From a bacterium (GTDB taxonomy: Bacteria; Chloroflexota; Anaerolineae; Caldilineales; Caldilineaceae): DNA of 64,000 bases. Of this stretch, positions 41,583-49,892 are shown piece after piece. A model generated the notes under the pieces. That model did no database searches. It saw only the letters and a program-made list of their open reading frames with translations, and had not been told where the DNA came from. The DNA is taken from the NCBI GenBank assembly GCA_016124945.1, contig WGMT01000047.1, forward strand, positions 1 to 64,000, in the 5' to 3' direction. Numbering within the stretch: position 1 is the stretch's first letter; each line of letters starts with the position of its first letter. The translations under genes were made by a program, and so were the position numbers.

Positions 41583-41737
41583 TGGAGATGAAGTCCGCCC
41601 CCGAATGGCATACGACGACATGGCTGAACACTGCAGATTCTCTCAGCCTCGAGCGCCTTCGGGGGCGGGTAGTGCTGCTGCACACCTTTCAAATGCTTTG
41701 CCCCAGCGCGACGCGGAACTCTTCAGTGGCGCGTTGA
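41582..41737 (+). pseudogene. Redoxin (peroxiredoxin-like) 5' fragment
   Basis: It starts in the TGATG overlap with protoglobin. MEMKSAPEWHTTTWLN, LSLERLRGRVVLLHTFQMLCP is the N-terminus of a redoxin/thioredoxin-fold protein up to its first active Cys-Pro. It then jumps into a higA fragment and ends at 41737. The rest of the gene was lost by the insertion. Confidence 0.8.
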
Positions 41738-41853
41738 TACGGCACGTGGATCGCGTCGGCAAGTTAGCGCTGCGTCAATTCCATTGGGATGAGAAATGCT
41801 TCGAGCAACATTTCGCCGGGATGGGTTGGCGCGCTGTGGGTGGGGATACGGGG
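41735..41853 (-). pseudogene. higA 5' fragment
   Basis: On the minus strand it encodes MPRIPTHSAPTHPGEMLLE, a LIPMELTQR-like HTH start with an in-frame stop, and ADAIHVPYQRVNA. It then breaks at the redoxin fragment. It is the complement of the 3' fragments found elsewhere. Confidence 0.75.
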
Positions 41854-41883
41854 CATGTGAACACCTCGGTAAGAATCCACAAC

Positions 41884-42321
41884 TCAGGCGTCGATGACAT
41901 TCCGATCATCGAGGAATTCCACCGGCGTCTGGTCAACGCCGTTTTCCCAGAGCAGGGAGAAGAACCAGACGCCACTTTCGCCAATGGTGAAACTGGCCGC
42001 CAGCCACAGCGGCATGGTTTCGGTGACAAATCCGCCTTTGCCGTCCGCTACTTCGACTTCGGCGTCCGCCTCGGTGACTTCGGGTTCGTAGGTGACTTCC
42101 CAGCCCCAGGCCCGGCCCTGGTAGGGTTGGGCGTCCGCGTGTAAGCGCATGGCCAGGGCGCGGACTTCGTCCAGGTTGGGGATAAGACGAGTTTGCGTAG
42201 TTCGAATTTGAGCGCGGACAGCCTTTTGCGCCTCCAAAGCAAGTGCAAGTGCCTCATCTTCGTCCATTGGATAAGTGACAGTTGCGCGTAAGCGATGGAA
42301 GAACGCTTCAAACCGGTCCAT
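41884..42321 (-). CDS. Chimeric ORF: antitoxin tail joined to unrecognised family copy B
   Basis: A 145-residue frame. Residues about 1-40 (MDRFEAFFHRLRATVTYPMDEDEALALALEAQKAVRAQI) match the C-terminus of the Phd-type antitoxin at 52851-53135. Residues about 48-145 are the family of 37288-37662 (IPNLDEVRALAMRLH to DDRNVIDA). Upstream of 42321 the same frame continues in a remnant resembling the TumA-like protein (WVSVYRTWLKRRSE). So three genes were spliced. Function doubtful. Confidence 0.65.
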   Translation of the reverse strand: MDRFEAFFHRLRATVTYPMDEDEALALALEAQKAVRAQIRTTQTRLIPNLDEVRALAMRLHADAQPYQGRAWGWEVTYEPEVTEADAEVEVADGKGGFVTETMPLWLAASFTIGESGVWFFSLLWENGVDQTPVEFLDDRNVIDA

Positions 42322-42490
42322 GCGTGCGGCAACTGCGGCTTCCCGTTCAGATCGACGTTTCAGCCAAGTGCGATAGACACTGACCCATTCTTATTCTCGC
42401 TGGGTTGGCCATCAGCACAACACTTGACCAATCAAAAACTCCACAATCTCACGAGACTGTGGAGTTGTGCAAAGCGAAAGAGTCAGCCGA

Positions 42491-42991
42491 TTAAGCGGTC
42501 TGCAACTTCTCATGTATCCACTTATGAATCAACGTTTTCAAGTCTACGCCGATCTGGCCGGCGACTTCTTGAAGTTGTCCCATTTCCTGCTTTGATAAAT
42601 GGATGTGAATTGTCGTTTCGTCTGCACGTCGAAGAACAGGTTCAGGGACTTCTTCGAGTTCGTCCTCGAAGTCGGTAATGTCATGTTCTTGCCAGAAACG
42701 AGCAAGTTCCTCAATCGAATCTGTGGTGGGTAAGCGAGTTTTTTTCATCGTCATCGGTCTTGCGGTTACAGGATACCCGTTTCCATCTGGAAACACAATG
42801 ATAACGCAAAAAACATATCGTCCACTGTGGGTTTGCCCCATGTAATAGTAGAGCGGATGGGGACCGTCAGATTTCGCACGTAGTGTAAGCGGACGGCCAA
42901 AGCAAACTTCTTCGACTTCTTCCGGTGTTATTCCGTGCCGTGCAGTGTGATCGATACGGTCTTCGGGCCAAAGCAACGATGAAATGTGCAT
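42491..42991 (-). CDS. Fused BrnT-like toxin and CopG/BrnA-like antitoxin
   Basis: A 166-residue protein. Residues about 1-80 (WPEDRIDHTARHGITPEEVEEVCFGRP, YYYMGQTHSGRYVFCVIIV, YPVTARPMT) form a BrnT/RelE-fold toxin. Residues about 83-166 (MKKTRLPTTDSIEELARFWQEHDITDFEDELEEV, TTIHIHLSKQEMGQLQEVAGQIGVDLKTLIHKWIHEKL) form a ribbon-helix-helix antitoxin that in other loci is a separate gene starting with this Met. Fusion through loss of a stop is the simplest reading. Confidence 0.8.
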   Translation of the reverse strand: MHISSLLWPEDRIDHTARHGITPEEVEEVCFGRPLTLRAKSDGPHPLYYYMGQTHSGRYVFCVIIVFPDGNGYPVTARPMTMKKTRLPTTDSIEELARFWQEHDITDFEDELEEVPEPVLRRADETTIHIHLSKQEMGQLQEVAGQIGVDLKTLIHKWIHEKLQTA

Positions 42992-43019
42992 GGCTTTTTG
43001 TTTGTCCTGCGTTGGATGG

Positions 43020-43205
43020 TGATTCTAAATCAATTGTAACTTAATCTGTGCGTGATTTTCAACACGAATCTCGCCACCCCACCAAGGACACTCCGCCCTC
43101 CCGCGACCGCTTGCCCAGGACCAACCCCTCGACGCCAATATTCTCATCCAGATCGGGCCAGTGGACGCCGACGCCGTTGCCAATCAGTCGCCGGTTGGCG
43201 CGCTC
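43020..43205 (-). repeat. Leader repeat (R) followed by DUF2442 3' fragment
   Basis: 43007-43073 (ttggatggtgattctaaatc and following) is a 70-90-bp segment also present at 45440-45505 and 49722-49790. The D fragment 43074-43205 follows it. Confidence 0.8.
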
Positions 43206-43645
43206 GAGTCCAGGTCAAACTCTCCCACCCATCTCACCCAATTCAACTGAGATTTCACGGCGTTGTAGAGACGTTCATCCGCCGTCCAAAATGGACAACG
43301 GCTTAGTTGTGCAGTCGCCAGGTACGCTGTGTCATAGGCCCTGGGCCGATTGAGTTGCTTTGCGAGGTCCCATGCCAGGGGGAGAATGGGCTGTCGGTGT
43401 GAAAGGTGTACGGGTATGCGCTGGAAGGCTGCAAACGCAGCTTCGCCGCGTGCAGGTGATATTGCTTGCTGATAGACTAATCGGCGCAACGTGGCGGTCA
43501 CTTCAAACGCAAGCAACGCCGGCGCGATCAGACGCGTGCCTGTTTCGAGCCAATCGGCCAAGAGCGCTTCACAATTGGGGCTGTATGCGTCTGCCACCAG
43601 CGTGCGGATCAGCAGGCTGGCATCAACGCAGACCGATGAGTTCAT
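43184..43645 (-). CDS. PIN-domain toxin (VapC-like)
   Basis: A 153-residue PIN nuclease: VDASLLIRTLV (first Asp), FEVTATLRRL (Glu), RAYDTAYLATAQ (Asp) and FWTADERLYNAV (Asp). The four acidic residues for metal-dependent RNase activity are present. It overlaps the antitoxin gene upstream. The C-terminal residues (APTGD) are read from the adjacent D fragment, so the last bases may have been replaced. Confidence 0.9.
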   Translation of the reverse strand: MNSSVCVDASLLIRTLVADAYSPNCEALLADWLETGTRLIAPALLAFEVTATLRRLVYQQAISPARGEAAFAAFQRIPVHLSHRQPILPLAWDLAKQLNRPRAYDTAYLATAQLSRCPFWTADERLYNAVKSQLNWVRWVGEFDLDSSAPTGD

Positions 43646-43946
43646 CAATTCGTTCGTCCCGTGTTTGGTCTAGGGCGGCATCTACGTCTACGAACTGACC
43701 TTCTCGATCTGCAAAAATTGCTTCACGCACCGCGCGCAGAGCAGCCAAGAGGGTCGCCGGGCTTTCATCCGTCGGGGTGATGGCAATTGTGACCTCAGCC
43801 GCTTCCAGCATTTCATCGTCGGCCAACCGCTGCCGAATGGCGTCCAGGCAGTATTCGGTAACCGCAACATTGTGCTTTGCTGCCACCAACTCAATCCGTC
43901 GTTTCATTTCTGCATCGGCATAGACTTGAATTCGTTGTCGTTCCAT
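43623..43946 (-). CDS. Antitoxin partner of the PIN toxin
   Basis: A 107-residue protein from 43946 with a very strong AGGAGGTGA site. RIQVYADAEMKRRIELVAAKHNVAVTEYCLDAIRQRLADD is a ribbon-helix-helix-like DNA-binding start. The acidic tail (DVDAALDQTRDERIDELIGL) would bind the toxin. It overlaps the PIN gene by about 20 nt. Confidence 0.85.
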   Translation of the reverse strand: MERQRIQVYADAEMKRRIELVAAKHNVAVTEYCLDAIRQRLADDEMLEAAEVTIAITPTDESPATLLAALRAVREAIFADREGQFVDVDAALDQTRDERIDELIGLR

Positions 43947-43969
43947 GTTGTTCACCTCCTGACACGAAA

Positions 43970-44005
43970 GATAGCAGGTTGACACCTTGGTGTCAACCTG
44001 CTATC
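43970..44005. promoter_or_regulatory. Perfect palindrome with 17-bp arms (antitoxin operator)
   Basis: GATAGCAGGTTGACACC and its exact complement flank a 2-bp centre, 24 bp before the antitoxin start. Size and place fit an autoregulatory VapBC-type operator. Confidence 0.75.
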
Positions 44006-44015
44006 GGTGTTCCAC

Positions 44016-44430
44016 CCACCCCGCCAAGGACACTCCGCTCTCCCGCGACCGCTTGCCCAGGACCAACCCCGCGCCGCCGATATCCTCATCCAGATCGGGC
44101 CAGTGGACGTCGACGCCGTTGCCAATCAGTCGCGGACAACCAACGGCTCAATGACCGCCAATGCTGCGGCCTCCGCCTGCTGCGCAAAGGTGACATCCCA
44201 GCGCATCTGCAAATTCAGCCAAAACTCAGGGGACGTGCCAAAGTACTTCGCCAGTCGTAACGCCAAGGACACCTCGCCCTCCCGCGACCGCTTGCCCAAG
44301 GACCAACCCCTCAACGCCAATGTCCTCATCCACATCGGGCCAGTGGACACCGCCGCCGTTGCCAATCAGTCGCCAGTTGGCGCATTCGGCATCCGCGCCA
44401 TGACGCAGCCGCCGGTGTCAGGACAACGGC
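44016..44430 (-). repeat. D-H-D fragment array
   Basis: A DUF2442 fragment (44016-44130), a higA fragment (44130-44255) and a DUF2442 fragment (44256-44430) run in series, read on the minus strand as GLVLG...SLALRLAKYFGTSPEFW. The rest of 44006-44591 holds gagagagcacgcc at 44463 and a doubled gtttggaagtatg near 44518-44545, but no gene. Confidence 0.85.
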
Positions 44431-44591
44431 GTGCTCATTTTACTGCCATCGGTTCATCCACAGTTGCGGAGAGAGCACGCCAATGATTCTCTTCACTCTC
44501 TGTTGGGCGGCATTATGTTTGGAAGTATGGAGGGTTTGGAAGTATGAAGGGTTTACTTGCGTGGGAAGAAATTGAAACAGTCTTGTGACAG

Positions 44592-45080
44592 TTACAACTC
44601 CTCTGCTAAACGGAGTACTTCCTGATAGAGTTGTGTCGAGATACGAAAACCTATTTCAAAACGAAGCTGATCGAGTAGGGGCATGATTGGGTCGATCAAC
44701 CCATCTTGTTTTGCTTGTACCAGAATCCCCAGAAGACCAATGATTTCCAAGTTAAAATACTTGGCAGTCATGCGTCCTAAACGCTCATCAATGAGAAGTA
44801 AATCTGCACCCAATTCCACGGCCAGGGCGATACCCTGTGCTTCGCCATTATCTAAAGTCTGGCGCAAGGAGTCGACAAAGACAGTGTTTTTGGGGCTTTC
44901 ACGCCTGATCCAAGATGCCCGAGCGATATCCTGCGCACCGACTTTCCCGGCTCCCAAAACAACGATTTCTTCCCAGACTGCCGTAGGTATGAACACCTCT
45001 CCATACAGTGCAGGTAAAATGTCCAGTCGCTCCAACAAAGCGAGGTTGACCAGAACCGAGGTATCACTGACAACAATCAT
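44592..45080 (-). CDS. DUF3368 PIN-domain toxin
   Basis: A 162-residue PIN nuclease: VVSDTSVLVNLALLERLDIL (Asp), AVWEEIV (Glu), LDNGEAQGIALAVELGADLLLIDERLGR (acidic site) and IIGLLGILVQAKQDGLI are DUF3368 hallmarks. It overlaps its antitoxin by 4 nt. Predicted RNase toxin of a type II module. Gene intact and less GC-rich than its neighbours. Confidence 0.92.
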   Translation of the reverse strand: MIVVSDTSVLVNLALLERLDILPALYGEVFIPTAVWEEIVVLGAGKVGAQDIARASWIRRESPKNTVFVDSLRQTLDNGEAQGIALAVELGADLLLIDERLGRMTAKYFNLEIIGLLGILVQAKQDGLIDPIMPLLDQLRFEIGFRISTQLYQEVLRLAEEL

Positions 45081-45331
45081 TTTTGTCTTAGTCTCTCGAT
45101 AGTGGCCAAGTCTTCATGAAGCTCTGCAATATCATAGTGCGGCGCAATGCCACGACTGCCTAAAATTTGTTGGAATGTCCAGAAATCTAACCCAGCTAAT
45201 TCACGCGCCTTGCCAAAAGAGAGCTTCTCTTGTAGGAACAAGCTGATCGCCAATTCGAGTTGGATTTCTTCAATAGTCATCCGTGTAGCTAACAAAAATT
45301 CATTTGGTACAGTAATGGTTGCAACAGTCAC
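45077..45331 (-). CDS. UPF0175 antitoxin
   Basis: An 84-residue protein: TVPNEFLL, TIEEIQLELAISLFLQEKLSFGKARELAGLDFWTFQQILGSRGI is the UPF0175 pattern of antitoxins that pair with DUF3368 toxins. The tail DLATIERLRQK would contact the toxin. First gene of the pair. Confidence 0.92.
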   Translation of the reverse strand: MTVATITVPNEFLLATRMTIEEIQLELAISLFLQEKLSFGKARELAGLDFWTFQQILGSRGIAPHYDIAELHEDLATIERLRQK

Positions 45332-45400
45332 CCCAATCTCCTTTTTCTTCTCATTTGTCGTTAGGTCGCGTAAACCTTTCTCAGAAGACCATGACTCAAC

Positions 45401-45665
45401 TTGAATAACGCTGAAATGTGTATGGCTTATTGTTGCCCTACGTTGGATGGTGATTCTAAATCAATTGTAACTCAAGCTGTGCATGACTTTCAACACGAAT
45501 CTCGGCACCCCGCCAAGGACACTCCGCTCTCCCGCGCCCGCCTGCCCAAGGACCAACCCCTCGACGCCGATATCCTTTTCCACATCGGGCCAGTGGACGC
45601 CGACGCCGTTGCCAATCAGTCGCCAGTTGGCGCGCTTGGCATCCGTGCCATGACGCAGCTGCGGG
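45401..45665 (-). repeat. brnT start scrap, leader repeat (R) and DUF2442 fragment
   Basis: 45401-45420 resembles the first codons of the BrnT-like gene at 42991 but with ATG changed to ATA. The leader repeat follows and then D (45505-45665). 45666-45855 shows no gene that I can support. Confidence 0.75.
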
Positions 45666-45855
45666 TACAAAATCGACGTATGCCCCAAACTCTTCGTGGC
45701 CGACCTTGGCCTGACCGAATGAGCCACGAAAAGTGAAGTTGTCACGAAGTAAGGCCGGAATCTTCGATTTGTCGTGGCAATTCCAGATGTCGGCGTAGAA
45801 GCTTTCTACGACTGCGCGAATATGTGATGAGGTGATTGAAATGGCTCAGTACGGA

Positions 45856-46104
45856 TTATGACTCAGCGACCAGTTCACGAACGTGTGGCACCTTGGCCAT
45901 TTGCAGGACCAGCCGCAGTGCTTCATTGACTGTCGCATCGTCTGGAAATGCCTCTGCTAGATCGGGCGCGAGCACGACTAAATTCGTGCCGAGCCGTCGT
46001 TCCGGTGCATAGCGACCTACAGGCATCACAGGCAGTTGGGACAAGTCATATTCGTCATGCAGGTCGTAATCATCCTGCGCCTTGTTCGTAGAATCTTCGT
46101 TCAT
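45856..46104 (-). CDS. Antitoxin-like small protein (BrnA-type context)
   Basis: An 82-residue acidic protein from 46104: DDYDLHDEYDLSQLPVMPVGRYAPERRLGTNLVVLAPDLAEAFPDDATVNEALRLVL. The DEYDLSQLP start and the strand plus two-helix tail fit an RHH antitoxin of BrnT-like toxins. The start overlaps a toxin remnant (46070-46185). It may persist as an orphan antitoxin. Confidence 0.7.
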   Translation of the reverse strand: MNEDSTNKAQDDYDLHDEYDLSQLPVMPVGRYAPERRLGTNLVVLAPDLAEAFPDDATVNEALRLVLQMAKVPHVRELVAES

Positions 46105-46185
46105 TGCGTGTTGCCTTTCTCGCGCTGATAATGCGCGCCTTGTCCGCTCGCTCCACATGCGCCACCAGCAACAACCTGTTGCTTT
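46070..46185 (-). pseudogene. BrnT-like toxin, C-terminal remnant
   Basis: The minus-strand frame encodes GQSNRLLLVAHVERADKARIISARKATRNERRFYEQG, the C-terminal half of a BrnT toxin, directly upstream of and overlapping its antitoxin. The N-terminal half is replaced by the terminator 46201-46231 of the neighbouring higBA operon. Confidence 0.75.
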
Positions 46186-46200
46186 GCCCCATTATACCAG

Positions 46201-46231
46201 AAAAAGCCGAGCATCTCATGCTCGGCTTTTT
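46201..46231. terminator. Bidirectional intrinsic terminator
   Basis: AAAAAGCCGAGCAT, a 3-nt loop and its exact complement ending in TTTTT. It lies 47 bp after the higA stop at 46278. Confidence 0.9.
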
Positions 46232-46277
46232 CACTGCGAGGTATTTCAGCGGCATGTGGGCACACCATCTCCACATT

Positions 46278-46586
46278 TTATTCGCGGACAGCCAACGGCT
46301 CAATGACCGCCAACTCTGCGGCCTCCGCTTGCTGCGCAAAGTAGACATCCCACCGCATCTGCAAATTCAGCCAAAAATCAGGGGACGTGCCAAAGTACTT
46401 CGCCAGTCGTAATGCGGTGCCAGGGGTGACGCCACGCTTGCCGTTGACCAGTTCATTGACGCGTTGATACGGCACGTGGATCGCGTCGGCAAGTTGGCGC
46501 TGCGTCAATTCCATCGGGATCAGGAATTCTTCGAGCAACATTTCGCCGGGATGGGTTGGGGCGCTGTGGGTTGGGATGCGAATCAT
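46278..46586 (-). CDS. higA: HigA-family antitoxin (second copy, intact)
   Basis: A 102-residue XRE antitoxin: PTHPGEMLLEEFLIPMELTQRQLADAIHVPYQRVNELVNGKRGVTPGTALRLAKYFGTSPDFWLNLQMRWDV and EAAELAVIEPLAVRE. This is the source type for the many H fragments in the island. It lies 9 nt after its HigB toxin and is followed by the terminator 46201-46231. Confidence 0.93.
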   Translation of the reverse strand: MIRIPTHSAPTHPGEMLLEEFLIPMELTQRQLADAIHVPYQRVNELVNGKRGVTPGTALRLAKYFGTSPDFWLNLQMRWDVYFAQQAEAAELAVIEPLAVRE

Positions 46587-46595
46587 GTGAACACC

Positions 46596-46889
46596 TCAAT
46601 GATAGTCAACAATTTCCACGTCTGCGGGGCCTGTTTCCGTCCATGAAAAACAGACACGGTATTGGCCATTGATGCGGATGCTGTACTGCCCAGTTCGATC
46701 ACCGGATAAGGCTTCCAAACGGTTGCCGGGTGGAATGCGCAATTCGTACAACCCAATCACAGAATCGAGTTGCTCCAACTTGCGCCTTGCCACAACCCAG
46801 ATGCTTTGCGGACATAGACGCCTTGCCTCACGGCTGTGCGAACCGTTGAATACGTCTTCGGTGCCTTTGTTCTTAAATGACCGAATCAT
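46596..46889 (-). CDS. higB: HigB-type toxin (second copy)
   Basis: A 97-residue toxin: MIRSFKNKGTEDVFNG, VARRKLEQLDSVIGLYEL, RLEALSGDRTGQYSIRINGQYRVCFSWTETGPADVEIVDYH. Complete HigB fold and paired with the higA gene downstream. Only about 30-40 percent like the first HigB by eye, so an independent acquisition. Confidence 0.93.
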   Translation of the reverse strand: MIRSFKNKGTEDVFNGSHSREARRLCPQSIWVVARRKLEQLDSVIGLYELRIPPGNRLEALSGDRTGQYSIRINGQYRVCFSWTETGPADVEIVDYH

Positions 46890-46987
46890 AGGATGATGGT
46901 ATCACGGCTTTCATGCTATTACAAGAGGAAAAACCGAACACGAGGGCAAAAACAAAAGGATTCCATGCTATGAATCTCGACTTTTCA

Positions 46988-47180
46988 CCCACCCCGCCAA
47001 GGACGCTTCGCCCTCCCGCAACCGCTTGCCCAAGGACCAACCCCTCGATGCCAATGTCCTCATCCAGATCGGGCCAGTGGACGCCGACGCAGTTGCCAAT
47101 CAGTCGCCAGTTGGCGCGTTCGGCATCCGTGCCGTGATGCAGCCGCGTGTGCCAGGACAGCGGCGCGCGCACTTCGCTTA
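46988..47180 (-). repeat. DUF2442 3' fragment (D-type), long copy
   Basis: It starts at cacccaccccgccaagg and extends to LSEVRAPLSWHTRLHHG near 47180, where it abuts the ATPase stop codon. No start codon. Confidence 0.8.
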
Positions 47181-48431
47181 AATCGCCAGCATTGTCCAAG
47201 GAATGGCAAGGATTCGGTCATGCAGGTATCTGACGCTAGTACCGTGATGCAAAAGGATGCCTCCCTGTGCGTGAGGATGCGCTTCTAGGAATGCGCGCAG
47301 CCCTTCCGCATGTTGATACCGGGGGGTCTCCGTCCCTTTCACCTCAATGGCCAAAAGACGTCGTCCTTGTTCGACGACGAAATCTACTTCGTTGCCCTGC
47401 CGGGTTCTCCAGAAGAACAGGCGGGCTTTGGGCGTCATCATTTCGCAATGTACACGCAGATGCTGATAAATGAGGTTCTCGAAAAACGAGCCGAGTTCGC
47501 GTGCATTCCGCAAGCTGTCTTCATCAAAAAAGCCCGACAAGTAGACCGGCAGCCCTGGATCCGTCCAGAAAATCTTGGGCGACTTGACCAGCCGTTGCAT
47601 GCGACCGGCTGTGTACGGTGGTAACCGTTCGAGCAGGTGTGTGGTTTCTACCAGATTGATGTAGCGATGGGCGCTTGGCTGCGCCAGGCCAACTTCGCGG
47701 CCAATTTCCGCCTGGTTGAGCAGTCTGCCGGTGTGCAAGGCCAGGAGTTGGAGTAGATTGCGAAAGTCCACCAGCGAAGTGATCTGTGACAACTGACGGA
47801 GATCGCGTTCGAGGTAGGTGAGAATGTAGCCTTCCCACCAGCGTAACCAGCCTGTTGGATTGGGCAGGTTCACCAATCCCGGCATCGAACCGCGCAACAT
47901 CAACGGCAATGGATCAACGATATCGCCGGCCGGCGATGTCTCTTCCGGCCAATGTCCACTAAGCAGTTGACGTAATAACATGGACGGCGACTGTTGTCTC
48001 TGTTCACCCAGTGTCAATGGGTGAAGGACAAAGTAGGCCGCCCTGCCGGCTAGGCTTTCGGTGACGTGTTGCATGAGCAACAAGTTGGCTGAACCAGAGA
48101 GGACAAAGCTGTAACGTTTGGGATCTTCGTCCACTGCCTGCTTAACGGCAAGCAGTACACTGGGGACGCGTTGTACTTCATCCAACACCACGCGGTTTGA
48201 TCCCGCCCAAAGACTAGCGGGATCGCTCTGCGCTTGGGCCAAGGTGTCCAGGTTATCTAGGGTATGATAGCGCCATTCTGCAAAGGGGAGTTCTTTGTTG
48301 AGCAAAGTGCTCTTGCCCACCTGCCGCGCGCCCGTGAGGACAAGCACGGGATGCGTGTTGAGTGCATCTTGCAGCAGTGGTGTGATCCATCTCGGGTAAT
48401 ATAATTCACTGCTTGAATAAAAGTTATTCAT
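47178..48431 (-). CDS. AAA ATPase with DUF4143 domain
   Basis: A 417-residue protein: Walker A LTGARQVGKST (about 32-42), Walker B VVLDEVQRVP, sensor SFVLSGSANLLLM, and a C-terminal DUF4143 nuclease-like domain with FFWRTRQGNEVDFVVEQGRRLLAIEVKGT (Asp...Glu-x-Lys pattern of PD-(D/E)XK enzymes). This common family is found next to mobile and toxin-antitoxin genes. Its cellular role is not settled. Intact. Confidence 0.9.
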   Translation of the reverse strand: MNNFYSSSELYYPRWITPLLQDALNTHPVLVLTGARQVGKSTLLNKELPFAEWRYHTLDNLDTLAQAQSDPASLWAGSNRVVLDEVQRVPSVLLAVKQAVDEDPKRYSFVLSGSANLLLMQHVTESLAGRAAYFVLHPLTLGEQRQQSPSMLLRQLLSGHWPEETSPAGDIVDPLPLMLRGSMPGLVNLPNPTGWLRWWEGYILTYLERDLRQLSQITSLVDFRNLLQLLALHTGRLLNQAEIGREVGLAQPSAHRYINLVETTHLLERLPPYTAGRMQRLVKSPKIFWTDPGLPVYLSGFFDEDSLRNARELGSFFENLIYQHLRVHCEMMTPKARLFFWRTRQGNEVDFVVEQGRRLLAIEVKGTETPRYQHAEGLRAFLEAHPHAQGGILLHHGTSVRYLHDRILAIPWTMLAI

Positions 48432-48446
48432 GCTGTGAATTATATT
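48398..48446 (-). promoter_or_regulatory. Inverted repeat flanking the ATPase start codon
   Basis: aatataattcac (48398-48409) and gtgaattatatt (48435-48446) are exact complements and bracket the ATG at 48431. It could be an operator or an mRNA hairpin that controls translation. Confidence 0.6.
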
Positions 48447-48512
48447 GCATAAATAGGTGTTGTCAAGTCATTGTTACAGTTCTAGCTGCGTCAAGGCTTT
48501 CGACTTTGCCAC

Positions 48513-48920
48513 CCACCCCGCCAAGGACACTCCGCCCTCCCGCGACCGCTTGCCCAAGGACCAACCCCTCGACGCCGATATCCTCACCCAGATCGGGCCA
48601 GTGGACGCCGACGCCGTTGCCAATCAGTCGCGGACAGCCAACGGCTCAATGACCGCCAACGCCGCGCCTGCTGTGCAAAGGTGACATCCCACCGCATCTG
48701 CAAATTCAGCCAAAACTCAGGGGACGTGCCATAGTACTTCGCCAGCCACCCCGCCAAGGACACTCCGCCCTCCCGCAACCGCTTACCCAGGACCAACCCC
48801 TCGATGCCGATATCCTCATCCAAATCGGGCCGGTGTACACCGACGCCGTTGCCAATCAAACGCCAGTTGGCGCGCTCGGCGTCCGTGCCAGGACAGTGGT
48901 ATGGACACTTCGCGGCGATC
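48513..48920 (-). repeat. D-H-D fragment array
   Basis: A DUF2442 fragment (48513-48630), a higA fragment (48630-48747) and a longer DUF2442 fragment (48747-48920), followed by gcggagagagcacgcccac (48936). A 123-codon frame (48584-48955) reads through all three as a chimera. Nothing else supported in 48921-49044. Confidence 0.85.
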
Positions 48921-49044
48921 AGATCCACCCCCAATCGCGGAGAGAGCACGCCCACGTGGCATGCTCTCTCTAGAAGCTACTTATTCTCTTCCCTAGCAAC
49001 CATACCCTCGGCCATGACAACACCGACAGCAGCCAGCAATAGAA

Positions 49045-49507
49045 TTATTCTTCCTCTTCATGACCAATCTCAAGCAACTTAACGTCCTCGATATCTCGCG
49101 CTCGTCCTGCGGCACGCTTGGATGCGATGAGATGCCGCCGAGAGACTACATAGAAAATCTGCCCAGCGTATTGCATCTCTTCCCGCTCTGCCCACGCCTG
49201 CTCAAAGTCGATGCCGGGCGTTGAGGTCTGCACATCGATACGCACCTTATCGCGGAAAATCGTGATCTCGTGGTTGAGGAGTTCATCTGCTGTTGTCAGC
49301 TCGGCCGTGCCCAAACCTGCGTCAAGTAGAGCAGCAAGCAGCTGTTGTGCATTTTCAGGCGTAGCCTCAATCAAAATATCGAGATCAAATGTGGCGCGCG
49401 GAACACCGCGGAACACCGTAGAGGATGGCTGCAATGCCGCCGATGATGACATAGCGGACGTTATGACTGTGAAAGGACGAGAACACGCCCTGTAACTGGT
49501 TTAGCAT
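49045..49507 (-). pseudogene. Nucleotidyltransferase-fold gene, frameshifted by a 10-bp duplication
   Basis: From 49507 the frame reads MLNQLQGVFSSFHSHNVRYVIIGGIAAILYGVPR, then shifts because ggtgttccgc is present twice in tandem. The correct frame resumes as ATFDLDILIEATPENAQQLLAALLDAGLG, with the GG and DLD motifs of MNT/AbiEii-type nucleotidyltransferases, and runs to 49045. Removing one 10-bp copy restores the gene. Confidence 0.8.
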
Positions 49508-49667
49508 CTTTTTGATCCACAATCTGTGAATTGACGCTCAGAATCATGTCCGTAAACATACAGAGCATGTCCATCCTCTCGGTCAGCGATAAGGACTGAA
49601 ACCAACGTGCTTTGGCTTCCTGCGTTTCCTCGGCAAAGTCATGCGAAACAGCAGCTTGTGTTGGCAT
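49461..49667 (-). CDS. Small partner protein of the nucleotidyltransferase
   Basis: A 68-residue helical protein: EAKARWFQSLSLTERMDMLCMFTDMILSVNSQIVDQKDAKPVTGRVLVLS. It overlaps the nucleotidyltransferase gene by 47 nt, a fixed arrangement for such pairs. It could be the antitoxin or a regulator. Family name not known to me. Confidence 0.7.
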   Translation of the reverse strand: MPTQAAVSHDFAEETQEAKARWFQSLSLTERMDMLCMFTDMILSVNSQIVDQKDAKPVTGRVLVLSQS

Positions 49668-49699
49668 TTCTTACCTCTCCACCCCTTTTTCTACGTACA

Positions 49700-49875
49700 G
49701 CTAGCTATTTGTTGTCCTGCGTTGGATGGTGATTCTAAATCAATTGTAACTCAATCTGTGCGTGATTTTCAACACGAACCTCGACGTCGCACCCACCCCG
49801 CCCAGGACCAACCCATCGACGCCGATATCCTCATCCAGACCGGGCCAGTGGACGCCGACGCCGTTGCCAATTAAG
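49700..49875 (-). repeat. Leader repeat (R) and short DUF2442 fragment
   Basis: R occupies about 49712-49790 and D 49793-49875, which ends at gttgccaattaa. The D copy has an internal deletion after ccgcccagg. Confidence 0.8.
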
Positions 49876-49892
49876 CTGGTGATCCTCTGAAG

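Noticed and set aside
48584..48955. 123-residue ORF MGVLSPRLGVDLIAA... as a real gene
   Set aside because: It is an accidental read-through of D, H and D fragments with no full domain.
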